Shown here one piece after another: positions 1 through 5,831 of a stretch of 6,633 nucleotides of DNA (the stretch's first letter is position 1; each line of letters opens with the position of its first letter). The notes beneath the pieces are model-generated. The model was not told the origin of the DNA. It saw only the letters and a list, made by a program, of their open reading frames with translations, and did not search any database. This DNA comes from JBEIUO01 sp964549785. Its GTDB lineage: Bacteria > Planctomycetota > Phycisphaerae > Phycisphaerales > UBA1924. A program made the position numbers and the translations under genes. Location: contig CAZJXA010000186.1 in the NCBI GenBank assembly GCA_964549785.1, forward strand, positions 1 through 6,633, in the 5' to 3' direction.

Positions 1-146
1 CCACCGGAACCCCCTCCGGAACCCCCCCCGCCCGCACCCCAACTCAGAAGAAGAACAAGGTCCGTCGCCGCGTTCGCAAAACCCGGACGACCACCGCCGC
101 CCGCGCCACCGCCCGAACGGTCACGCGCTTCCGCAAGGCCGCCTGA
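1..146 (+). CDS. C-terminal fragment of an unrecognised protein with a basic Arg/Lys/Thr/Ala-rich tail
   Basis: The reading frame starting at base 3 is open to a TGA at 144-146 and gives the last 47 residues of a protein that begins outside the window. It starts with a Thr/Gly/Pro-rich linker-like stretch and moves into a highly basic end containing KKNKVRRRVRK, followed by Thr/Ala/Arg residues and a terminal RFRKAA. Third codon positions are almost all G or C, as expected for a coding frame in this genome; this is the main reason for choosing this frame over the other two, which are also open for some distance. Such a tail could bind nucleic acid or be an unstructured basic extension of a larger enzyme, but no family is recognisable from it. 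The gene converges on the glycosyltransferase gene that ends at 209, leaving a 62-bp gap. Confidence 0.5.
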   Translation, partial: TGTPSGTPPARTPTQKKNKVRRRVRKTRTTTAARATARTVTRFRKAA

Positions 147-172
147 AGCCGCTCCCGCAAGGCGTCACGAGG

Positions 173-193
173 GGCCCACGCCAAACCGTGGCC
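173..193. terminator. Possible stem-loop between convergent genes
   Basis: GGCCCACG (173-180) can pair with CGTGGCC (187-193) through one bulged C, leaving a six-base loop. It lies in the 62-bp gap between two convergent gene ends, where a shared terminator would be expected. No T run follows on either strand, so it does not meet the usual intrinsic terminator pattern and may be only a chance GC-rich hairpin. Confidence 0.22.
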
Positions 194-208
194 GGCTCTC
201 ACTCCTTC

Positions 209-2890
209 TCACACGACGCCCACTCCTTGAACCTGCAACGAGACGTCCGCTTCGCGGGCCGTCGGCCCCACGATGCCGCGCCCCGCGAGGTGGTCCTTCC
301 ACACCCGCTCGTGGACGCTCCAATAGTGCTCGAAAGAGTCGGCCATCGAATACGGCTGCATGAACTCGTGCGCCCGGTCCGACATCTGCGCACGCCGCTC
401 CCGGTCGGTCACCAGCTGGATCACACGCTCCACCCAGGCGTCCAGATCGTCATCCGCGATCACGTGCCCGGTCACCCCGTCCCGCACCACTTCCTTGGGG
501 CCGCCCTTGTCGGTCACAATGACGGGCAGACCCGACGACTGCGCCTCCATCACCACCTGGCCCAACGTGTCCGTGGTCGATGGGAAAAGAAAGAGATCGC
601 TGCTGGCGTAAAGGCGGGCCAACTCCTCGCCGTAGCGGAAGCCCATGAAGCGGGTGCGCGAGTTCCGCAGTTCATCCTCCATCGTGGCCCGATACGGCCC
701 ATCGCCGATAATCACGAGTTCGGCGTCCACGCCCGCGGCCTTGAGCTTCGCATCCGCCCGCTTCCACACCTTGGACAGCATGGGCATGTTCTTTTCAACG
801 CTCACCCGTCCCACGAAAATCGCCCGCACCGTCTCCGCTCGCCCGCCGTGCCCCAGCCACAACCCGCGGTCCTTGAACCGCGGCGAAAATTCGGCCGTGC
901 GAATTCCCGGCCGCAACCGCAGCGTGCGGTCGCGCGGCACGCCGATCGCTTCCAGCGATGGGATGTAGTCGTCGCTCCGCGTGAAGACCGCCTTGAACGG
1001 CGAATAGAAGAACCGCATCGCCTGCCGACAGATATGCGTCAGGGCGTCGTCGTTGAACAGGTGGTCGATATACGCCGGGAAGTCGGTGTGATAAACCCCG
1101 ATCACCGGAATCCGCAGCATCCGGGCCGCGATCAGCCCCACCAAACCCACCGATCCCGGCGTCGAAATATGAATGACGTCGGGCTGCTGGGCATCGGCAT
1201 ACCGCAGCATCTTCGTCAGCGGCGGTAGCACCAGTTCCAGGTTCTCATACTTGGGCATCTTGGTCGCAAAGAGCGGCGCAAAGTTGATCAGCGTGGGGCG
1301 GGCCGGGTCCGGTTGATCCGGGATCGCGAAGTTCGTGCTCGTGACCACCGTTAGCGAACGGCCCGTCTCGACCGCCTGCGCGGCGGCGTTGCGGATGAAC
1401 CGCGACACCCCGTTCACATCCCCCAAGGTGTCGGTGAACAGCATCACTTTCATCGGCCGGGCCAGCGGCCCCGCCGTCGGAGCGCCCGCCTCGCCCGCCA
1501 CCATCGAGGACTCATGCTCCAGTTTCTCCACGAAAGCCCGCTCCTTGTTCTGATGAAAGAGACTGAAAAGATACGGTAGTTGTGAAAGTTCGAGCGCGAG
1601 ATACGAGAGCACATGATCCGTGATCGCCCGCCGATCCTTGCTCCGAACCGCCATCACCGCCGAATCCCCCAGCACCCGGTGGATGGCCGCGTGCAGGTCG
1701 TCCGCGAACGACGCCATCCGATCGTGTTCGCTCAGCGCCGCCCCGCACGCCCACGACCCCGGGTCGAGCCGCGCCGCCACGTCCGGGTAGCGGTCCAGCA
1801 CCGGTTTGAACGCCCCCGAGAGCGCCTCCAGGAGCGGTCCCAGCGGGCGCCGCTTGCGGGAAATGATGGACTTCAATCGCGACGCCGCGAGCCTGAACTT
1901 GGACGGCGCCGAGACCTTGACACCCGCGAACCGCATCAACCGGCTCGCCACAAAGCGACCCGTCGGCGTGGCCCTCCCCAAAAGCCGCCGGGCCGCGTAG
2001 TGTGCCCCCACCGTCGTCAATTGGTGCGCCAGCAGCGACGAGTGACCCGCCACGCCCCCGATCGACGACTTGCCGTTCATCGCCAGCCGGAAAAACTCCC
2101 TCGGGTCCACGATCTTGCCGTGCCTCACCTCAACCCGGGCCTCCGCCGCCGCCACCGACGAAATCTGGGTGAACGTACGCCCGACGTTAAGAAGCCCGTG
2201 GTCGTCGCTCCCGCCGGTGCGGGCTTTCTCCCAGATCCGCGGCCAACGCGGTTCGCGCCCCACTTCCTCGATCAGCCGATGCACCCGCCCCGGCGTCAGG
2301 CTCGCGAGATACGCGTCCAGAGCCCGCGTGTGGGTCCCCGAGTGGGCACCGTTCAGAGTCTCGAACCCCTTGAAGAGCAGCGCGCACCGATCAAGGTGCC
2401 ACTTCGTGAACGTGCGATTCTGGATGTACAGCGGGTGCGCGAGCGAATGCGCGAGGTTGCGGTCGTGCAGCCACGCCGCGAACTCATAGACGTCGGATCG
2501 CAGATTCAGCGTCTCCAGTTCCTCGTGCTGCCGCGCCGAAAGCCCCCACACCAGCACGTGCAGTTTGCAATGGTCCTCCGGAAAATGCACCGTCACTTCC
2601 TCCCCGATGATCACGCCCCGGAAACCCCGCTCCACCAGCGAGAGCGCCCCCTCGATGGTGTCGTGGTCCGTGAGGGTGAAGAGGTCCATGCCGCGATGAA
2701 TCGCCTGCTCATAGACCTTCTCGGGCGGTGAATAACACTCCGGGCACCCGATAAGCCCGAGCGCCTTCACGGCCGGTCCGCTCGAGGCCAGCGAATGGCA
2801 GTGGGCATCCACGCGGGTGAACACCTGCGCCTGGGTTGGGGCAACAGAGTCATCCGAGCAACCGACATCGAACCGGCTGGCGTCGATCAT
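209..2890 (-). CDS. PHP-domain phosphoesterase fused to a GT4 family glycosyltransferase (893 aa)
   Basis: Two catalytic domains are visible. The first, about residues 25-240, is a PHP (polymerase and histidinol phosphatase) metallophosphoesterase domain. It has the HxH pair H30/H32 in RVDAHCHS, the TDHD motif (D75, H76), an EE pair at 97-98, H111, H152 in LAHP, and D229/H231 in GGSDDHG, so the usual trinuclear metal site appears intact. Residues about 280-478 match nothing I recognise. From M480 a GT4 GT-B fold follows: TDTLGDVNGVSRF at 486-498 (nucleotide-sugar domain entry), VYHTDFP at 599-605, FVGRVSVEKN at 692-701 with R695 and K700, GDGP at 729-732, and a D-x7-E motif (D774, E782) followed by SSGLPV. 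These features resemble MgtA/PimB-type GDP-mannose-dependent alpha-mannosyltransferases; the actual donor and acceptor are unknown. There is no signal peptide or clear membrane span, so it is probably cytoplasmic or peripheral. The frame stays open upstream to an ATG at 3049, but the ATG at 2890 is chosen because AAGGAG sits six bases before it, the extension is Cys/Arg-rich and not domain-like, and the ATG at 2941 lacks a good ribosome binding site. Its 5' end is divergent from the PhnP-like gene. Confidence 0.93.
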   Translation of the reverse strand: MIDASRFDVGCSDDSVAPTQAQVFTRVDAHCHSLASSGPAVKALGLIGCPECYSPPEKVYEQAIHRGMDLFTLTDHDTIEGALSLVERGFRGVIIGEEVTVHFPEDHCKLHVLVWGLSARQHEELETLNLRSDVYEFAAWLHDRNLAHSLAHPLYIQNRTFTKWHLDRCALLFKGFETLNGAHSGTHTRALDAYLASLTPGRVHRLIEEVGREPRWPRIWEKARTGGSDDHGLLNVGRTFTQISSVAAAEARVEVRHGKIVDPREFFRLAMNGKSSIGGVAGHSSLLAHQLTTVGAHYAARRLLGRATPTGRFVASRLMRFAGVKVSAPSKFRLAASRLKSIISRKRRPLGPLLEALSGAFKPVLDRYPDVAARLDPGSWACGAALSEHDRMASFADDLHAAIHRVLGDSAVMAVRSKDRRAITDHVLSYLALELSQLPYLFSLFHQNKERAFVEKLEHESSMVAGEAGAPTAGPLARPMKVMLFTDTLGDVNGVSRFIRNAAAQAVETGRSLTVVTSTNFAIPDQPDPARPTLINFAPLFATKMPKYENLELVLPPLTKMLRYADAQQPDVIHISTPGSVGLVGLIAARMLRIPVIGVYHTDFPAYIDHLFNDDALTHICRQAMRFFYSPFKAVFTRSDDYIPSLEAIGVPRDRTLRLRPGIRTAEFSPRFKDRGLWLGHGGRAETVRAIFVGRVSVEKNMPMLSKVWKRADAKLKAAGVDAELVIIGDGPYRATMEDELRNSRTRFMGFRYGEELARLYASSDLFLFPSTTDTLGQVVMEAQSSGLPVIVTDKGGPKEVVRDGVTGHVIADDDLDAWVERVIQLVTDRERRAQMSDRAHEFMQPYSMADSFEHYWSVHERVWKDHLAGRGIVGPTAREADVSLQVQGVGVV

Positions 2891-2896
2891 TGAAAA

Positions 2897-2902
2897 CTCC
2901 TT
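2897..2902 (-). promoter_or_regulatory. Ribosome binding site AAGGAG that fixes the start of the PHP-GT4 gene
   Basis: On the minus strand AAGGAG is followed by the six-base spacer TTTTCA and then ATG at 2890. It is the only strong Shine-Dalgarno match near the candidate starts, so it decides in favour of the 893-residue protein over the 910- and 946-residue versions. Confidence 0.75.
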
Positions 2903-2975
2903 CAACGTTCGAAGGGCGACAGGAGTCGTCGGGACAGACATTGGCCGTCCGCCCGCTTCACAATCAAAACATCTC

Positions 2976-2998
2976 CGAACCCCGCTGGGGCTCGAGCC
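2976..2998 (-). other. Hairpin and palindrome in the presumed 5' leader of the PHP-GT4 gene
   Basis: Read on the minus strand, CGAGCCCC (2994-2987) and GGGGTTCG (2983-2976) form an eight-pair stem, with one G-T wobble, around a three-base loop. The stem overlaps GGCTCGAGCC (2989-2998), a perfect palindrome that could pair in an alternative way or bind a dimeric protein. It lies about 90-100 bases before the chosen start codon. The T content after the stem (ATGTTTTGATT) is moderate, so it could attenuate transcription or simply be leader structure. No known riboswitch pattern was recognised. Confidence 0.35.
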
Positions 2999-3079
2999 GA
3001 TGTCGCACGTTGCGCTTCTACACCAAAGGCAACCGCGAAACGATTCCAAGTGTCTGCCGGATGGTGACTTCCACCATTA

Positions 3080-3107
3080 ACAATAGATCGGCACAGACTC
3101 TACACAA
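3080..3107 (-). promoter_or_regulatory. Candidate sigma70-like promoter for the PHP-GT4 gene
   Basis: On the minus strand TTGTGT (3107-3102) and TATTGT (3085-3080) are separated by 16 bases. The first matches TTGACA at three positions and the second matches TATAAT at four of six. It would give a leader of roughly 180 bases containing the hairpin at 2976-2994. The match is weak, and promoter rules in the likely host group are poorly known, so this is only a candidate. Confidence 0.22.
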
Positions 3108-3167
3108 GAGTTCAGACTTTTCCTCCCAGAGGCCGCGTTGTCACGCATAATTGTTGCAACCTTTGCG

Positions 3168-3181
3168 CCGTGTTCACACGG
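3168..3181. repeat. 14-bp inverted repeat, possible operator, upstream of the PhnP-like gene
   Basis: CCGTGT (3168-3173) and ACACGG (3176-3181) are exact inverted copies separated by TC. The repeat ends two bases before the TTGACA hexamer at 3184-3189 and about 78 bases before the start of the PhnP-like gene. Such short perfect dyads in divergent control regions are often sites for dimeric regulators, but there is no regulator gene in the window and a single copy can occur by chance. Confidence 0.3.
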
Positions 3182-3258
3182 TCTTGACACTGCGCCGGCA
3201 ACGGTCGCGGAAACAACGCCCCAGAGTGACCGCCCTTCCTTCGGAATAAAGTAGCGCA

Positions 3259-4125
3259 ATGGCCATCCGCTTCATCTTCCTGGGAACGGGCACTTCGTCG
3301 GGCATCCCGGCGATCGGCTGCGCCTGCGCGGTCTGCTCGAGCCCCGATCCCAACGACACCCGGCTGCGGGCCGCCGCGGCGATCTGTTTCGAGGATGCCG
3401 AGGGCTTTCCAAGAACCGTGCTCATCGATGCCGGTCCCGACCTCCGGCAGCAATCGTTACGGGCCCAGTTGAAACGGCTGGACGCGATTCTCTTCACCCA
3501 CAACCACGTCGACCACACCTTCGGGCTCGATGAGGTGCGGCGCTTCAACGCCGTGCAGAAGGCCCCGATCGCGATCTATGCCGACGATCACACCATGGGG
3601 TTTCTGCGGCGGGTCTACCGCCACATATTTGAGCGCGATCAGAACATCAACGACAGTTTCGTGGCGACGCTCATCCCCCACACCATCGCTGAGCGGGTGA
3701 TGGAAGAAGGGCGCTCCATCGACGTCTTCGGCCTCCGCGTGACACCGTTCCGCATGCTGCACGGCGGGCTGCCGATCCTCTCCTACCGGTTTGACCTGAA
3801 CGAGGGGCTGAAGTCAGGCGGCCCGTCCCCCTTCCCCCTGGCCTATTGCACCGACGTCTCCGGTGTGCCGCCCGGCTCGTGGAAGCACCTCGAAGGACTT
3901 AACACGCTGGTGATCGATGCCCTCCGCCACCGCAAGCACCCGACGCACTTCACCCTCGGGCAGGCCATCGGCGTGGCGGAGCGGGTCACGCCCGCCATGA
4001 CCTACTTCACGCACATCGCCCACGAGATGGGCCACGCGGAAACGCAGGAAACGTTGCCGGAAAGAATGTCCCTCGCGTGGGATGGGTTGGTGTTGAGCGG
4101 CGGGTTGCACCTGACCCGCAGCTGA
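3259..4125 (+). CDS. PhnP-like metallo-beta-lactamase-fold phosphodiesterase (288 aa)
   Basis: This is a soluble metallo-beta-lactamase-fold hydrolase of the PhnP-like branch, whose characterised members cleave cyclic or simple phosphodiesters such as phosphoribosyl 1,2-cyclic phosphate. The N-terminus has the family opening FLGTGTSSGIP (7-17) followed by GCACAVC, giving C21, C23 and C26, the same spacing as the structural zinc cysteines of PhnP; H227 or H230 could be the fourth ligand. The catalytic motif THNHVDH (80-86) supplies H81, H83, D85 and H86. H168 in LHGG, D199 in CTDV and H252 in THIAHE complete the expected metal ligands. The end, with THIAHEMGH and then LAWDGL, is typical of the branch. 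The length is somewhat above that of E. coli PhnP (about 250 residues). No signal peptide is visible, so it acts in the cytoplasm. The ATG at 3259 has only a weak upstream purine stretch, but the conserved motif begins within seven residues, so the start is secure. No phn genes are nearby, so a role in phosphonate breakdown is not supported; the substrate is unknown. Confidence 0.9.
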   Translation: MAIRFIFLGTGTSSGIPAIGCACAVCSSPDPNDTRLRAAAAICFEDAEGFPRTVLIDAGPDLRQQSLRAQLKRLDAILFTHNHVDHTFGLDEVRRFNAVQKAPIAIYADDHTMGFLRRVYRHIFERDQNINDSFVATLIPHTIAERVMEEGRSIDVFGLRVTPFRMLHGGLPILSYRFDLNEGLKSGGPSPFPLAYCTDVSGVPPGSWKHLEGLNTLVIDALRHRKHPTHFTLGQAIGVAERVTPAMTYFTHIAHEMGHAETQETLPERMSLAWDGLVLSGGLHLTRS

Positions 4126-4157
4126 GCCACCACCCGCGCCTCGTCGCCGCTTGGCTT

Positions 4158-4179
4158 CGCCCGCGTCCACGCCCGCGTC
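4158..4179. repeat. Short tandem direct repeat in the convergent gap
   Basis: CGCCCGCGTC occurs at 4158-4167 and again at 4170-4179, separated by CA. It lies in the 56-bp gap between the convergent ends of the PhnP-like and dihydrolipoyl dehydrogenase genes. No stem-loop with a T run was seen in this gap. The repeat is most likely GC-rich slippage rather than a functional site. Confidence 0.3.
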
Positions 4180-4181
4180 AC

Positions 4182-5735
4182 TCACCCGTGAATCAACCGC
4201 CCCTCCGAAGCCAGCGCCGCCTCGTGGATCGCCTCGTGCATCGTCGGATGCGCGTGCATCGTCGCGATCAACTCCTCGGTCGTCGCCTCCAACCGTCTCG
4301 CCAATGTCATCTCCGCAATCAACTCCGTCGCCTGATCGCCCATGATGTGGGCCCCCAGCACCTCGCCCCGCGGCAGGCCACGAATGATCTTCACGAAGCC
4401 CTCGGTGTGGGCCGCAGCGATGGCCTTGCCGTGGGCTTGGAAGGGGTACTTCCCGACCGCGTAGTCCTTGCCCACCACCAGGCCGTCGGCCTGCAACTTC
4501 TGCTCCGTGAAGCCGACGCTGGCAACCTGCGGAAGGCAGTAGGTGCATCCCGGGATGATGGTGTAGTCGATCGGGTGGGGCTCGTGGGCGGCCTTCTTGT
4601 CTTTCCACGCGAACCGTTCCACGCAGGTGATGGCTTCGTCGCTCGCGACGTGCGCGAGCCAGGGCGGGCCGATGACGTCGCCGATGGCGAAAATGCCGGG
4701 CAGGTTCGTCTTGTAGTCGATGGCTTGGTTGGTGGTCTTCCCGGGAACGTAGTCGGTCACGACGCTGTCCTTCTCGACTTTGAGGCCCAACGCAGCGTCA
4801 CACAGCCCGTCGGTGCGGCCCTTGACGCCGATCGCAACGAGCACGCGGTCGGCTTCCAGAGTCTCTTTCTTCGTTTCGTCGGGCTTGCCGTTCACCACTG
4901 GAGCAATCGTCACCTTGACACCGTTCGCGGTCTTTTCGACGTTGGTGCTGGTGGTGCCGGTGCGGATATCCATGCCAGCCTTCTTGTAGTGCTTCAACAT
5001 CGCGTCGCCGATGTCTTTGTCCTCGACCGGCAGAATGCGGTCCATCATCTCGATGACCGTCACCTGAGCGCCCATCGTCTTGTAGAAGTAGGCAAACTCC
5101 ATCCCGATAGCGCCCGCGCCGATCACGATCAGTTTCGCGGGCATCTGCTTGTTAAACATCGCCTCGCGGGCCCCCCAGATGCGGTCGCCGTCAAAGCGCG
5201 CAAACGGCAGGTCCCGGGCCACCGTCCCCGTGGCGATCAAAATCCTTCCGGCGGTGATCGTTTCAATCGCCTTGCCCGGCGTGGCCGGCGCGGAAGTCAA
5301 TTCTTCCTGAACCTTGCACTCCTGAATCTCGATCTTGCACATGCTGCCCGGGCCGCCCTGACTACCCGCGGCGGACAGGATTTTAGCGTTCCCCACGATG
5401 TGCGTGATCTTGTTCTTCTTCAGCAGGAACTCAATGCCCTTGTTGAGTTTCGACGCAACATCGCGCGAGCGACCGATGATCTTGTCCCAATCCAGCCCGA
5501 TCTTCCCGCCGACGGTGATGCCCCAGAAGTCCGACTTGGTCGAGAGCTTCTCGTAAAGTTCGGCATTGGCGAGCAGCGCCTTGGAAGGGATGCAGCCCCA
5601 GTTGAGGCAAACGCCACCCAACTTGGCCCGCTCGACACACGCGACCGAATATCCCAGTTGGGCCGCCCGGATCGCTCCGACATAACCGCCGGGTCCGCCG
5701 CCAATCACCACGAGATCAAAGTGCCGCTCGGCCAT
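4182..5735 (-). CDS. lpdA: Dihydrolipoyl dehydrogenase, E3 subunit (517 aa)
   Basis: This flavoprotein reoxidises dihydrolipoamide on 2-oxo acid dehydrogenase complexes and/or the glycine cleavage H protein, passing electrons through FAD and a disulfide to NAD+. All the hallmarks are visible: the FAD-binding GGGPGG (12-17), the redox disulfide motif GGVCLNWGC with C43 and C48, the ATG motif at 168-170, the NAD-binding GAGAIG (206-211), the second FAD motif IFAIGD (348-353), and the C-terminal HAHPTMHE (494-501) carrying the catalytic H496/E501 pair, donated across the dimer interface. At 517 residues it is longer than the common 460-480. Part of the excess is a Gly/Ser/Pro-containing insert around 121-160 that contains C133 and C140. 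The ATG at 5735 is followed directly by the FAD domain and preceded by AGGG six bases upstream, so the start is sound. The E1 and E2 partners are not in the window, so which complex it serves cannot be told. The rimO gene lies 96 bp upstream on the same strand. Confidence 0.96.
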   Translation of the reverse strand: MAERHFDLVVIGGGPGGYVGAIRAAQLGYSVACVERAKLGGVCLNWGCIPSKALLANAELYEKLSTKSDFWGITVGGKIGLDWDKIIGRSRDVASKLNKGIEFLLKKNKITHIVGNAKILSAAGSQGGPGSMCKIEIQECKVQEELTSAPATPGKAIETITAGRILIATGTVARDLPFARFDGDRIWGAREAMFNKQMPAKLIVIGAGAIGMEFAYFYKTMGAQVTVIEMMDRILPVEDKDIGDAMLKHYKKAGMDIRTGTTSTNVEKTANGVKVTIAPVVNGKPDETKKETLEADRVLVAIGVKGRTDGLCDAALGLKVEKDSVVTDYVPGKTTNQAIDYKTNLPGIFAIGDVIGPPWLAHVASDEAITCVERFAWKDKKAAHEPHPIDYTIIPGCTYCLPQVASVGFTEQKLQADGLVVGKDYAVGKYPFQAHGKAIAAAHTEGFVKIIRGLPRGEVLGAHIMGDQATELIAEMTLARRLEATTEELIATMHAHPTMHEAIHEAALASEGRLIHG

Positions 5736-5763
5736 GGGTGTGCCCTATCCAAAGAGTGACGTT

Positions 5764-5786
5764 AAAACGCCGTCGCCGCCCGGCGT
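5764..5786 (-). terminator. Probable intrinsic terminator after rimO
   Basis: On the minus strand ACGCCG (5786-5781) pairs exactly with CGGCGT (5772-5767) around an eight-base loop, and the stem runs into a short run of four T (5767-5764). A mismatch and two more A-T pairs could extend the stem. It begins about 45 bases after the rimO stop codon and ends about 28 bases before the dehydrogenase start, so it could end the rimO transcript or partly uncouple the two genes. The T run is short, so termination may be weak. Confidence 0.4.
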
Positions 5787-5831
5787 GTTGGGCGACCGGT
5801 GCGACGTGTGGGGCAAGATGGTACCCCGGCC

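Larger units (their letters stand above)
2891..3258. promoter_or_regulatory. 368-bp gene-free divergent control region
   Basis: This is the only stretch over 300 bases without a convincing gene. It lies between the 5' ends of the minus-strand PHP-GT4 gene and the plus-strand PhnP-like gene, so it must hold promoters for both unless either is read from further away. Part of it (about 3060-3260) is visibly more AT-rich than the flanking genes, as expected for promoters. It contains a hairpin at 2976-2994, a perfect 10-bp palindrome (GGCTCGAGCC, 2989-2998), a perfect 8-bp palindrome (GTTGCAAC, 3153-3160), and a 14-bp inverted repeat (3168-3181). A TTGACA hexamer at 3184-3189 points toward the PhnP-like gene but has no good -10 partner at 16-18 bp. 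Several short reading frames cross the region; none has a coding-like composition plus a ribosome binding site. Confidence 0.6.

Noticed and set aside
188..2731. Long plus-strand open frames at 188-1228 and 1613-2731, antisense to the PHP-GT4 gene
   Set aside because: They mirror a gene with clear domains, are rich in Arg, His and Pro as expected from reading GC-rich coding DNA backwards, and match no family.
2891..3049. Upstream extension of the PHP-GT4 reading frame to the ATG at 3049
   Set aside because: The extension is Cys/Arg-rich without domain features, its ATGs lack good ribosome binding sites, and AAGGAG stands directly before the ATG at 2890.
2940..3060. Possible tRNA-like segment, because of a GGGGTTCG arm
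   Set aside because: No acceptor stem, anticodon arm or standard T-arm could be fitted on either strand; only the isolated hairpin holds.
3146..3151. CATAAT as a -10 box on the plus strand
   Set aside because: It matches TATAAT at five of six positions, but no acceptable -35 box lies 16-18 bases upstream.
3184..3189. TTGACA as the -35 box of a sigma70 promoter for the PhnP-like gene
   Set aside because: The hexamer is exact, but the sequence 16-18 bases downstream (around 3206-3213) is GC-rich and unlike TATAAT, so a full promoter cannot be supported.
3077..3453. Minus-strand small open frames in and beyond the divergent region (3077-3259 and 3112-3453)
   Set aside because: No ribosome binding site or coding-like composition was seen, and one runs antisense into the start of the PhnP-like gene.
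4077..5759. A 560-codon open frame on the plus strand across the dehydrogenase gene
   Set aside because: The minus strand here encodes an unmistakable dihydrolipoyl dehydrogenase. The plus-strand translation has an abnormal composition and overlaps the end of the PhnP-like gene in another frame.
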